A stretch of 64,000 nt of DNA from JAPORY01 sp965215385 (lineage in GTDB: Bacteria; Pseudomonadota; Alphaproteobacteria; Rhodobacterales; Rhodobacteraceae), in the NCBI GenBank assembly GCA_965215385.1, contig OZ244059.1:434001-498000 (forward strand), given 5' to 3'. The notes under the pieces were generated by a model. That model ran no database searches. It saw nothing but the letters and a program-made list of their open reading frames with translations, and was not told the origin of the DNA. Below are positions 37,051 through 46,949 of the stretch, piece by piece; the stretch's first letter is position 1, and each line of letters opens with the position of its first letter. Position numbers and translations under genes: made by a program.

Positions 37051-37478
37051 AAAATCTGATCTTTGCACCGGCACCTCGGTTGATCATGTCGACGGCTCGT
37101 CGTCACGCGATTGAACACCTTCGATAATGCGGGGGTTGAAGGAGGCGGCAGCCGCCTTTCTGTCTTGATCTGTCGGGCACCGATCGGCGCACTTCTGCTA
37201 TTACGATACGAATCAACGGAAGATACCCCGATGCCGACTGGAACCGGGAATAGGCCAGGCTTGTTCACGGCGGCCGGCGGACCGACACCATCTAATCGAC
37301 ACTCCGCAGGTGCCCGCGTCCATTCTTTCATTCCACCAAGAACCGGGATTACCCAATTGTGCCACGTGTTCTGACGGCAAACCCGTGACGGATTGGCATG
37401 GAGAGAGACGATTTTTTCCAGTAGCCAATGATCAAGTCGATCATTATGCGGTCGCCATTTTGCGACGAGTATGAGCGT

Positions 37479-38432
37479 TCAGGCTCTGGCCGCGGCCATC
37501 ACCTCCTGCGGGGTGCGATACCCCAAGACCTGGCGTGGGCGGGTATTTAAAGCATCCGGCACGCGCTGCACCGCCGCCGTCACCGCGTGGAAATCGGTAC
37601 CCTTCGGAAAATACCCGCGGATCAAGCCATTCGTATGTTCGTTTAAACCACGTTCCCAAGACGCATAGGGACGGGCAAAGAAGAACGACGCGGATAAGGT
37701 TCGAGCTATTGTTTCATGACGGGCAAATTCCTTGCCGTTGTCGGCGGTAAGGGCGTGCACCGGATACGGTGCTAGTCGGGTGCTAATGGCGTCACCAACC
37801 GCCACCGCCGTTTTGCGACTAACCTTCTGGATTAACACGAGTTTCGACATCCGATCCACCAGCGCGACCAGCGCTCCGCGGTGCCCTTTGCCAATCACGG
37901 TATCCACCTCCCAATCTCCAACCCGCGACTTGGCCGCAACGCACTCCGGACGCTCGGAGATGTCCACCCGGTTCGGAATGCCGCCGCGCCCACGATCCCA
38001 GCCCGCCGTCACATTCGGCTTCTTGCCCCGACGGCGTAACGATCGCCATAATACCCCGCCGCGCTGCCGATCCGCCCGAATATACTGATAGATCGACTCG
38101 GCACTCACCGAAACTACCCCGTCGAGACGCAAACGACCCGCTATCTGCTCCGGACTCCAGGCCAAAACCAAGAGTCCTTCAATCCGAGAGCAGAGTTCCG
38201 CCGTCAGCTTCCAAGGCCGCGACGAGGCCGCCCGAGGACGCTCTCGCGCCTTTTGTTCCGCTTGCTTGTGACGGTCCCCCCGTTCACCACGGTTACGACG
38301 AAGTCCCCGTGAGATCGTCGTCGGGTTGCGGTTCATTTCGCGGGCGATGGCACGCAGCGAATACCCGCTTGCCTTCAAGGCGTGAATTTGGCATCAATCA
38401 GCGTCGGTCAGTTGGTGGTAGCCGTTTGGCAT
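37479..38432 (-). pseudogene. IS30-family transposase, second copy, early stop
   Basis: A single frame of 318 codons is interrupted only by TGA at codon 13 (38,394-38,396), where copy A has CGA; copy A in turn has TAA two codons later where this copy has CAA. Beyond it a 299-residue stretch is intact, from LKASGYSLRAIAREMNRNPT through RVGDWEVDTVIGKGHRGALV, LTADNGKEFARHET and NGLIRGYFPKGTDF. Reinitiation at a TTG at 38,378 could conceivably give a shorter protein lacking only a few N-terminal residues, so low activity cannot be excluded. Confidence 0.85.
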
Positions 38433-38809
38433 CGGAATCTCCTTAAAAACAATCTTCAGAGATTCAGACCAACTCCTGACCCCAATACAACACACACCAA
38501 CCAAGATCCTTTAAACCACAACATCGTAGTGTTGCAGGTCAAAATTGAAGGGACGCACAATGTAATTCCGCGAGGCTGAATGCAAGTAACTTTGAGCGAC
38601 AGCGTGCGACCGTGAATAATGGTGCCAACTCAAAGGACTGCCCGCTTTTGGATTTGTCGCTTTAGGGCTATCCTTTTTGGGGTAGATTACGCCGATAGAA
38701 AAGTTCAAGGTTCACGGCACGGGAATTTAGCAATACTCAATCGTGCACATCTGTTTTGAATCGATGTTCACGGTTCGAACGGATTTTCAGTAATAAGTGC
38801 GCTGGATCA

Positions 38810-39559
38810 ATGACATATGCTTGGCTTCGTCTGTTGTGTATTGGTTGTTTTGTTGGGCAGTTCACGCCTTATCCAATTGCGGCTGAAACGTGGCGGGGAT
38901 TGACTATCGCCCCGGAAGTTCGGTGTTCACCTTACGACCGCAAACGGGACTATAAGTACTCTCAGTCGGTTGAACGCCGTATTGTTCAGAGTCTCGGGGC
39001 AATCTACAGTCCCTATACCAATACCTGCTTTGCGGATACTGGGATGACCGACATCGAACATATGATTTCCTTAAGCGAGGCACATGATAGTGGCCTTTGT
39101 TCAGCAAGTCGGCAAATTCGCGCCCAATTCGCTTCGGACATTCGCAACCTTACATTAGCCTCACCCCAACTCAATCGGAGTCAAAAAAGTGGGAAGGATG
39201 CCGGGGAATGGTTGCCCGAAATGAATAGATGTTGGTTTGCAAATCGAGTTGTCGAGGTACGGTTAGCGTACGGCTTAAGTATCGATCGCCACGAGGCTAA
39301 CGAATTGGAGAAAGTTCTGCGAAATTGCTCCAGCTTCGATCTACCGCCGATAAAATGTAGCTCTGTATCAAACCAAAATTCTCAAACTCACAGCGGCTCT
39401 GCGAGTGACCACAATGCCTTGGCGCGTTATGATGATAATGGCAACGGTCGTATCACTTGTAACGAGGCACGCCGGCACGGGATTGCGCCGGTGGCGCGAA
39501 GTCACCCCGCCTATCGCTACATGCACGACGGTGATGGCGACGGCATCGTTTGCGAGTGA
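38810..39559 (+). CDS. Secreted HNH-type nuclease with excalibur calcium-binding domain
   Basis: A signal peptide (YAWLRLLCIGCFVGQFTPYP, cleaved near AAE) leads a protein of about 250 residues. The nuclease core is of the HNH/GmrSD C-terminal type: DIEHMISLSEAHDSG holds the catalytic His, then the NLTLASPQLNRSQKSGKDAGEW segment supplies the Asn and second His-equivalent position, and a helix follows. The C-terminus RYDDNGNGRITCNEARRHGIA and YRYMHDGDGDGIVCE has two Ca-binding Asp-rich repeats of the excalibur type. I chose ATG 38,810; an earlier in-frame TTG would bury the signal peptide. It lies beside IS DNA and is probably an extracellular DNase. Confidence 0.8.
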   Translation: MTYAWLRLLCIGCFVGQFTPYPIAAETWRGLTIAPEVRCSPYDRKRDYKYSQSVERRIVQSLGAIYSPYTNTCFADTGMTDIEHMISLSEAHDSGLCSASRQIRAQFASDIRNLTLASPQLNRSQKSGKDAGEWLPEMNRCWFANRVVEVRLAYGLSIDRHEANELEKVLRNCSSFDLPPIKCSSVSNQNSQTHSGSASDHNALARYDDNGNGRITCNEARRHGIAPVARSHPAYRYMHDGDGDGIVCE

Positions 39560-39789
39560 ATTCCGCCGTAATAAAAAGCAAGCGAAGATAACAGCTTATC
39601 AGTCCGCAAGAACAGGCCCTAATGCGCTAATCCTTTAATCCAATTGCGGTGAGTCTAACCAACACTACTTACGACCACTACCGGCGAGAATAGCAAGCAA
39701 ACAGAGTATTCTGGAATGACGACCCTTTCATCGACAACTGCCTATCACCTGCGGAAATAACATCCAGGACCCGCAAACACCTACCGGTT

Positions 39790-41292
39790 GGCATTCAGGA
39801 TTTTAGCAGACTACGCGAGAATAACTGCTACTATGTTGATAAGACCCGAATAATTAGCACCTTAGTTGGTCAGAGCGATTACGTCTTTCTCTCACGCCCA
39901 CGCCGATTTGGCAAAAGTCTTCTAATTGCCACGCTACAGGTGCTATTCGAGGGACGGCAAGAATTATTCAATGGACTCGCAATTTATGATGATTGGGACT
40001 GGTCAATCACGCATCCGGTCGTGCGCCTCAGCTTCTGAGGTAAGTATACCGAGGCAAAAGAAATTTAGCGGAATATCCTTGCACAACTCAAAAAAGTCGA
40101 ACGCAACGCAGGATTGTCGGGCGCAGCCAGTGAGAGCGGTCCTGAGCGTCTCCTTGATGTTCTGGATCGCCTACACGCAAAGACCGGTCAACGCGTGGTA
40201 GTTTTGATTGATGAATACGACAAACCCATTCTGGATGTGTTACACGATCCGGAACTCGCTCGTGCCAATCGCGATTACCTGCGCGGTTTCTATGGCATCA
40301 TTTAAGACTGCGCCGAACATATCCGCTTTGTCTTCGTTACTGGGATCAGCATGTTTTCGAAAGTCAGTCTGTTTTCGGGGCTCAACAATCTAGAAGATAT
40401 TAGCCTTGATCCGCGCTCTGGGGCGCTGTGCGACTATACCGACGAGGATATCGATACGGTGTTGCACCCGAACTCAATGGGCTCAACCGTGATCAGATAT
40501 GCACTTGGTATAATGGCTACAATTGGCGCGGCGACCAACGGGTTTATAATCCGTTTGATGTGCTTTTGCTGTTCCGCAAAACGAGAGTTTCATCCTCACT
40601 GGTTTGTAACGGGCTCGCCGAACTTTCTATTCGAGATGCTGAAGGCAAACTCCATCAGCCCAATAGAACTCAAGGGCAGGATTGCCGACCAGTCACTAAT
40701 CTACAAATTCGATGTCAACGATATCAACATTGAGGCCCTCATGTTCCAGACGGGATATCTGACCATTACCGAAGAGCGTCAACTGGGGAACAAAACTCTT
40801 TAAATACTAGATTATCCCAATATGGAGGTGCGGTTAAGCCTGAATGACGAATTACTCCTCCATCTAACAAAGAACAGTCATGTGCCACTGGACAAAGTCC
40901 GCAGGCTGCTCACCCACCTTGAGACGAACGACTTCAAGGGTTTCGGTCAAGAATCAATAGCCGGGCTCTCTTCCCTACCTTATCAATGGCAAGCAACTGG
41001 AAATTTAGCACAATATGAAGCATTGTATGCAAGCCTTCTGCACCTGTCCTTTCTGGCAACCGGCGTCGATGTCCGCAGTGAGGAAGCCTCAAGTCATGGT
41101 TGCGCTGATATGGTGGTCGAGATTGACGATCAGGTCTTCGTCTTGGAATTTATTATGGCCGAATACGCAGAGCAGGCGGGTGCGGCTGAGGTCGCAAAGG
41201 CTGCCAAGAAAGCACTCAAGTCGGCTTTCGATCAGATGCATCGGCGTGGCTATGGCAACAATATCACGAGAGCGGCCAGAAAGTTCACTTAA
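39790..41292 (+). pseudogene. Second AAA-ATPase / PD-(D/E)XK nuclease (DUF1703 type), ruined
   Basis: This is a paralogue of the 7,614-9,181 gene, carried by fragments in several frames. GIQDFSRLRENNCYYVDKTR, FLSRPRRFGKSLLIATLQVL and DWSITHPVVRLSF lead into a TGA near 40,037; QRVVVLIDEYDKPILDVLHD is open in 40,114-40,305 and ends in a TAA; later parts show frameshifts near 40,460 and a stop at 40,801. The final piece (40,822-41,292) contains the nuclease core, but the catalytic E-x-K reads VFVLEFIMAE, with Ile (ATA) for Lys (AAA). There are at least five lesions, so it is not functional. Confidence 0.88.
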
Positions 41293-41789
41293 TTGCCGTG
41301 GCGTGCGCGCAAAGAACGTAACCTTCTGAAGATACAAGCGCAGCTAGAGCAACTTGAATGACAATCAGAGGCGGTAGACATCAACTTTCGATTCGATATA
41401 CAGCCAAAGATTTCTATGCCCGCGCAGCCCGCAACGGGATAAGCTAACTGATGACGTAAAATTGGGACTATTTTTGTTTGAATGCTGTATGGACTCGGGA
41501 TCAGAAAATGATCCTGAGGGTATTCGGTTTGGGTAAAAAGCAAATGTCCGAATCACCTCACTTCCCGCTCTGAATATTCGCGTCGCCGTTGGTAATCCGG
41601 TGAGGGTATGCTATTGACGAGGACTGATCGTGTCGCAAAAACGTCGTGCATCAATCGTCACATCATCGTCACCGATTACCGACTACGTCACCCGTCGCCG
41701 GTGCCATGCCACCTTAACCCGTTTCCGACTTTTCCGGCTCACAAAAAAATCCCTTTACACGCAGTTAATTTATTAATATGTGTATTGTG
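41293..41789. other. Gap between the nuclease pseudogene and ssrA
   Basis: No gene is seen. TTTACA (about 41,754) and a TATGTG-like -10 (41,777) about 17 bases apart lie just upstream of the tmRNA gene and may be its promoter. Confidence 0.4.
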
Positions 41790-42110
41790 ATCTCTCTGGA
41801 TCTATGGACATAAACGCGCGCGGAATAACCGGACCGGACCCGGGGGCGGTACCCGGCGGCTCCACCAAGACCTTTCGTTGGGAGACACTTGGGGCCGAAA
41901 TAGGATCGACGGACGACTAAAGGCGTTTGCTTTGTCTCGGCGGGGTACCACCGTTATCGGTCCGTAAAGCATAATTGCCAACGACAATCGTGCTCCGGTT
42001 GCACTTGCTGCGTAAGCGCAGGGAAACCGAAAATTCTAGTCCTCAACGCCTAGCCGCGTGAGGCGGGGCCTTGTCGGAGCCTGGCAACAGAATCCGACAA
42101 CTTATCTAAT
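41790..42110 (+). ncRNA. ssrA: Two-piece, circularly permuted tmRNA
   Basis: tmRNA rescues stalled ribosomes by trans-translation and tags the protein for ClpXP. The gene is permuted as in Alphaproteobacteria: the acceptor piece comes first and ends CGGCTCC-ACCA (41,857-41,867) with a T arm CCGGG/CCCGG, then a short spacer (41,868-41,890) that is cut out, then the coding piece beginning GGGGCCG (41,891-41,897). These two segments pair fully with a G-U at the third position, the alanine identity element. The tag frame GCC AAC GAC AAT ... TAA (41,977-42,015) encodes ANDNRAPVALAA. Outer ends are approximate; a TTGTCGGA...TCCGACAA hairpin closes the coding piece. Confidence 0.93.
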
Positions 42111-42508
42111 TGATAATATGTGTCAGTGCAGCAACTGACTCACTTCGTAAATGTTCCCACCGACTTCCAACCCAAGCCGATAATAATCTCTGTGAGTCCC
42201 CTGCTTTCATTCAAGACATCTTTAGATTAAGCTACGTCAATCGATAGTTGTGATATTTGCAGCAACAAGCCCAGCAAGTAGAATTGCCGACACTCCCTGA
42301 TCGTTAGACGTGGGATGGTTTGGCGGTGCCGTATTTTACCGAGGGCGCTTTACGCAACGACGCTACAAGATGCCCACTGTGACGATCCACAACTGTTCGC
42401 ACTTAAACAAAGCGCATATGAGAGCGGACGACGCCGGCGACAGTTCCCTGCAATGCGCTCTTGGATCTCAAGCACTAGCACGATCTGAAGCAAAGAAATG
42501 ACTACCGA
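42111..42508. other. Gap between ssrA and sspB
   Basis: About 400 bp without a believable frame or tRNA. It should contain the sspB promoter. Confidence 0.35.
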
Positions 42509-42979
42509 ATGACTATCGAAATCGATTATGCGAAATTACTTCGGGGTGCGCTTCAAACCTCTGTCCGTAAACTTCTAAAGGATGTGGAAAAAAATGGTTT
42601 GCCAGGGCAACATCACTTCTTTATTACCTTCGATACGCGCCATCCCTCGGTTAAAATGCCGGATCGGCTCAGAAGTCGGTATGCCGGAGAGATGACGGTA
42701 GTTTTGCAAAATTGGTACGAAGATTTGGCCGTCAAGAACAAATCTTTCTCGGTGGTTCTAAACTTTGACGACAAACCCAGCCGGATCACGGTTCCATTTG
42801 CGGCCATTGTCAGTTTTGTCGACCCCTTCGCCGAGATCGGCTTGCGATTCTATGCTGAGGAGGACAAACCCTCAAGTTCGGGCCTAGAGTTGAAGCCGAG
42901 CGGCAGCAAACCTGTCGAAGAAAAAAAGCCGCCCGAGAGTTTCGGCAAAGTATTATCCTTAGAGGAATTTAGGAAGTGA
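42509..42979 (+). CDS. sspB: ClpXP adaptor SspB-like protein
   Basis: SspB delivers ssrA-tagged proteins to ClpXP. The 156-residue protein has the alphaproteobacterial SspB layout: an N-terminal helix (DYAKLLRGALQTSVRKLLKD), LPGQHHFFITFDTRHPSVKM, a beta-barrel core with VVLQNWYEDLAV and ITVPFAAIVSFVDPFAEIGL, then an acidic/Pro/Ser-rich linker and a C-terminal SFGKVLSLEEFRK, the short tail that docks on ClpX. It lies next to ssrA, whose tag it recognises, and just before fumC, a known alphaproteobacterial neighbour. Confidence 0.9.
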   Translation: MTIEIDYAKLLRGALQTSVRKLLKDVEKNGLPGQHHFFITFDTRHPSVKMPDRLRSRYAGEMTVVLQNWYEDLAVKNKSFSVVLNFDDKPSRITVPFAAIVSFVDPFAEIGLRFYAEEDKPSSSGLELKPSGSKPVEEKKPPESFGKVLSLEEFRK

Positions 42980-43046
42980 GCAGCCGTCCCTCAGCGAGAC
43001 GCCACCGTCCCACGTCGCGAACAAATCAGCATAAGAGAAGTAGTCG

Positions 43047-44450
43047 ATGATCAAGACACGTACCGAAACCGATAGCTTCGGAGCACTTGAGGTCCCGGAT
43101 GACAAGTACTGGGGTGCTCAAACCCAAAGGTCATTGTTGAACTTCCCAATTGGTTGGGAACAGCAACCGGTCGCGATTGTCCGCGCCTTGGGAGTGATAA
43201 AGAAAGCCTGCGCGATTCAAAATCAATCACAAGCAACATTAAAGGTAGATATCGCAGCGGCGATCATCATGGCGTGTGATGAGGTTATTGACGGAAAACT
43301 CGACGAACACTTCCCGCTTGTTGTCTGGCAAACTGGTTCCGGGACCCAGTCGAATATGAACGCGAACGAAGTCATCGCGAATCGTGCCATTGAAATTCTT
43401 GGTGGCACAATCGGCAGCAAAACGCCGGTGCATCCCAACGATCATTGCAATATGGGTCAGTCGTCCAATGACACATTCCCAACGGCAATGCATATCGCCA
43501 GCGCGACGATGGTGCACAAAGCTTTGTTGCCTGCTCTCAGTAAGCTGGGAGATTCACTTGATCAAAAAGCTACCACTTTTGCTGATATCATTAAGATCGG
43601 ACGTACGCACACCCAAGATGCAACCCCGTTAACGCTGGGCCAAGAATTCTCGGGTTACGCGCATCAGGTTCATATGGGGAAAAAGCGCATACAGTCTTCC
43701 TTGGATGCGGTCTATGAACTAGCACAAGGTGGTACCGCAGTTGGGACTGGACTCAACACACGCGCTGGTTGGGCCGAAGCTGTTGCACAACATATCGCCG
43801 AAATAACGGAGCTTCCGTTTCGGACTGCCCCCAATAAGTTCGAAGCACTTGCCGCACATGATGCGCTAATTGAACTTTCGAGCAGCCTGAGAACAGTCGC
43901 GGCATCTTTATTCAAAATCGCCAACGATATTCGCCTCCTCGGTTCCGGACCTCGGTGCGGATTAGGTGAACTTATCTTGCCAGAGAACGAGCCTGGATCC
44001 TCGATTATGCCGGGCAAGGTTAACCCAACTCAGTGTGAAGCACTGACGCAAGTTTGTGCACATGTGATGGGAAATGATGCTGCGGTCGGATTTGCCGGTT
44101 CACAAGGTCACTTTGAACTCAATGTTTACAAACCGATGATTGCCTACAATGTCTTGCAGTCAATTCAACTGTTAAGTGACGCTTCGACTGCCTTCGTTGA
44201 CAATCTCTTGGCGGGCTTAGCAGCGAACCGACCACGCATTGACAAATTAATGCGTGAGAGTTTGATGTTGGTGACGGCATTAGCACCAGAGATCGGATAT
44301 GATAATGCCACCCTGGTGGCAAAAACCGCTCACAAGAATGGTACCACGCTTAGGGAAGAGGCTGTGAACTTGGGCTTGGTTGATGAGCAGACCTTTGATC
44401 GTGTCGTAAAGCCAGAAAACATGCTCGGTCCGACCGACACGGTGAATTGA
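43047..44450 (+). CDS. fumC: Class II fumarate hydratase
   Basis: FumC hydrates fumarate to malate in the TCA cycle without an iron-sulfur cluster. The 467-residue length is normal. Signatures are TGSGTQSNMNANEVIANRA, NMGQSSNDTFPTAMHIA, GRTHTQDATPLTLGQEFSGY and the superfamily loop GSSIMPGKVNPTQCEAL. Start ATG 43,047 lies about 65 bp after sspB, and the two may be co-transcribed. Confidence 0.97.
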   Translation: MIKTRTETDSFGALEVPDDKYWGAQTQRSLLNFPIGWEQQPVAIVRALGVIKKACAIQNQSQATLKVDIAAAIIMACDEVIDGKLDEHFPLVVWQTGSGTQSNMNANEVIANRAIEILGGTIGSKTPVHPNDHCNMGQSSNDTFPTAMHIASATMVHKALLPALSKLGDSLDQKATTFADIIKIGRTHTQDATPLTLGQEFSGYAHQVHMGKKRIQSSLDAVYELAQGGTAVGTGLNTRAGWAEAVAQHIAEITELPFRTAPNKFEALAAHDALIELSSSLRTVAASLFKIANDIRLLGSGPRCGLGELILPENEPGSSIMPGKVNPTQCEALTQVCAHVMGNDAAVGFAGSQGHFELNVYKPMIAYNVLQSIQLLSDASTAFVDNLLAGLAANRPRIDKLMRESLMLVTALAPEIGYDNATLVAKTAHKNGTTLREEAVNLGLVDEQTFDRVVKPENMLGPTDTVN

Positions 44451-44739
44451 CTTACCACCGTTAAACAACACTGTCCCACCGCTAAAATGGCGATTAAACC
44501 GCCTTGAATTATGGCATAGTTGTGCAACAATAGACGGGTTGCATTTTGGGGTTGTGTTACTTGGCCGCTATATCATCTGCGATCCTCGACTACCCTTCGT
44601 AATCACCCGATTTGAATGCCATGGGCCAGATCGCCGCCTGGATTACTGCATCTCGACCGCTGGATTGAATCTCATACTCGTAATAGTTCCAATTCAAAGC
44701 TGACAGCTTTTGGGATGAAGATATTGGAGGACGGCAGGA

Positions 44740-45377
44740 ATGCGTAATGTGTTCTTGTATTGGGACAACTCGAACATTTTTCATGAGGCACAACGGCTTG
44801 CGGAAGAGAGGAATGCAGTTCTGGCGCGATCTATCGAGTGGGGGTTCATTTCGACAACCTGCTAAAGCTTGCGCAGGCAAGGCGAAACTTGAAGTTCGCA
44901 TTCGCGGCAGGATCAATCCCCCCAGCGATGCAGAGCCTGTGGAATCGAATAGAGAATGCTGGGGTCGAAGTTCAATTGTTTGAGCGTGGTGACTACGGCC
45001 GGGGCGAGCAACAGGTCCCATACGGTTGGCTGCAACTACGCATGATGGAAAGTGCTTTACGGCACTCAGATAAACCCGGCATCGCCGTTTTGCTGACTGG
45101 TGATGGGGCCGGCTATAGCGAGGGTCGAGGTTTTCACACGACCCTTGAACTTCGGCATGATAAGGGCTGGGGTATTGAAGTGCTGTCTTGGCACCATTCC
45201 TGCAAACGCCGCATGCGTGAATGGGCGGAAGTCAACGGCGTCTTCGTTGCGCTCGACGACCACTACGATGCGACTACTTTCCTCGAACCATCTCGACCTG
45301 GTGAGCCACTGGCGGCAGGCCATCCGGCTGAGGATTTAGATTTGGAGGGACGACCCATGACAGGGGAATCCACTTAA
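44740..45377 (+). pseudogene. NYN-domain protein, frameshifted
   Basis: NYN proteins are PIN-like putative RNases. The N-terminal piece from ATG 44,740 reads MRNVFLYWDNSNIFHEAQRL, with the catalytic Asp and the DNSN motif; it goes out of frame near 44,800. Downstream the second frame gives YRVGVHFDNLLKLAQARRNL, VAVLLTGDGAGYSEGRGFHT in the form PGIAVLLTGDGAGYSEGRGF, and KGWGIEVLSWHHSCKRRMRE to the stop at 45,377. A single-base change between 44,795 and 44,830 would restore one 210-residue gene. GGAGGA upstream of 44,740 fits a ribosome site. Confidence 0.75.
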
Positions 45378-45883
45378 ACACACGGGAATCCAATTGAATT
45401 CTCAGGTTACCGCTTCCGCATTTTCTCATGAATAGGCCTTGGATAAATTCCCATAGCGTTTGCGTGCTTCTGGTCTCGGCTATAGCCAGGAGCGAGCGCA
45501 TCCCCAGCGTTGTCTCATTTCCGCGTGCAGCCTGCAAAAGAAAAATTGCTTCAATCCGCCTTCCCGTGCATTGCATATCTCCCCCTTTTACTGCCTTCAG
45601 TTCACCTGTTAACTTGGTAATCGGATGCGTCTGAATCTTGCGGCCTGACTGCCGAACAAAAATAGGACGATTGGTGCCTCTATACAGTCTGCATTTGTGC
45701 GGCATTCTGTTCAGGTAATTTTGATCCACATTTTGTTCAAAACAGATTCTAACATCATTCTTGCGCTATCCGTTCGCAATTTCGTGTTCATCGATTTCTT
45801 GAAAAACTGGTTGGTGCAGGCACTTGAAACTTGCAAAAATAAAAGGTTTCAACCCGCAGTAAGTGTAGAGGAACCTCACTACA
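45378..45883. other. Gap between the NYN and aldolase genes
   Basis: No supported gene. A minus-strand frame of 151 codons covers most of it but has no recognisable sequence and runs into the end of the NYN gene. Confidence 0.35.
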
Positions 45884-46780
45884 TCACCGCGAGGCAGCAA
45901 AAATTTGTTCAACGTTGTAACCCAAAACCGAGTCAAACTCGCTGTCATCCATTGCTTTTGTCAAACCTTCGGTCAACGCACGAGAAAAACTGGCAATCAT
46001 GCCAGGATTCTCTATTAACCGCTGGCACGCTTCCGCAGTGGAATAACCGCCAGAAAGCGCAGCAATTCGCAATAAGCGCTGGTCCGCAAGTAGACCCATA
46101 TAGAGTTCGGCCTCCTCCGGAACGGTCAACTTCAAAACGACAGGTTCATCCCCTTCCATACTGCCGAAGGCTGCCTCAAGAGCACCATATAATTGCTTTT
46201 CTGCTTCTGCCTTGGTTGGCGACTGAATATTGATCTCTGGTTCAATTATTGGAACTAATCCAATTGCGCGAATTTCGTCAGCCAGTTCGAATTGTTGATC
46301 AACAACCGCCCGTATCCCAGCCGAGTCAGCTTGATGAATTACCGACCGCATTTTCGTACCGAAAATTCCGAATTGTTTGGCACTCAAGAGTTTTTCACGC
46401 AAACGTGGGATATCTTTCATCAATTGAACGCCGTTTACTTCTGGCTGCAGACCGTCGTCAACCTTCAAAAACGGGATAATACCACGGTCGGCTCGCAAGA
46501 ACTCTGGAATCGTCTTACCAAAGATTTCTTGTGTCATCGTGCGTTCAAACAAAATCGTCCCTAGCACTTTGTCGGAATTAAACTTTGGCGAGGAAATAAT
46601 TCTTACTCGCATCGCAGCGATTTCCGCAAACATAGACTCTTCATCTGCATATGCGCTCGGCTCAACCCCATAGCGAGCGAGGGTCGCCGGCGTTGAGCCA
46701 CCACTTTGATCAAGGGCAGCAATAAAACCCTGTCCGTCCGTTAAGCGGCGTAGCATCCATTGCTCGGCTTCCGCTGACAT
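45884..46780 (-). CDS. Class I fructose-bisphosphate aldolase
   Basis: The enzyme interconverts fructose-1,6-bisphosphate with dihydroxyacetone phosphate and glyceraldehyde-3-phosphate through a Schiff base. The 298-residue bacterial class I form begins GFIAALDQSGGSTPATLARY and includes LFERTMTQEIFGKTIPEFL, GIIPFLKVDDGL and IGLVPIIEPEINIQS. The Schiff-base Lys is expected in VVLKLTVPEEAELY. LSGGYSTAEACQRL binds phosphate. The gene has its own leader of about 170 bp and no operon partner. Confidence 0.93.
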   Translation of the reverse strand: MSAEAEQWMLRRLTDGQGFIAALDQSGGSTPATLARYGVEPSAYADEESMFAEIAAMRVRIISSPKFNSDKVLGTILFERTMTQEIFGKTIPEFLRADRGIIPFLKVDDGLQPEVNGVQLMKDIPRLREKLLSAKQFGIFGTKMRSVIHQADSAGIRAVVDQQFELADEIRAIGLVPIIEPEINIQSPTKAEAEKQLYGALEAAFGSMEGDEPVVLKLTVPEEAELYMGLLADQRLLRIAALSGGYSTAEACQRLIENPGMIASFSRALTEGLTKAMDDSEFDSVLGYNVEQIFAASR

Positions 46781-46949
46781 TTTGTGTCCTCCTTCACTTT
46801 CTACTTTTGATCGTCCGAAAAACTCGCTCTTGTGAACGAGCTAGTTCTTTGTGAACGATCACCTCTTATCGATTAAACTGTTCCAGAGCTTCTTGCATTC
46901 AAATTGCCAGTTTGCTCGGTCACAATCCCTTCCACGCCGGCACCTGATC

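Larger units (their letters stand above)
35990..38548 (-). repeat. IS30-containing repeat block, copy B (with cassette insert)
   Basis: This is the inverted copy of 9,634-11,322. Removing the 869-bp insert at 36,182-37,050 leaves about 1,690 bp, the same length as copy A. Shared ends are ATTCACCGATTC at 35,990 and the TTTGACCTGC region near 38,544 (minus strand). Scattered substitutions show that the copies have diverged. Confidence 0.8.

Noticed and set aside
36782..37114. Further plus-strand frame across the end of the switchable gene
   Set aside because: It is a shadow of the 36,265 gene in another frame and has no start signal.
45274..45729. Minus-strand frame of 151 codons after the NYN gene
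   Set aside because: No recognisable motif or ribosome site, overlaps the NYN reading frame, and has mixed composition.
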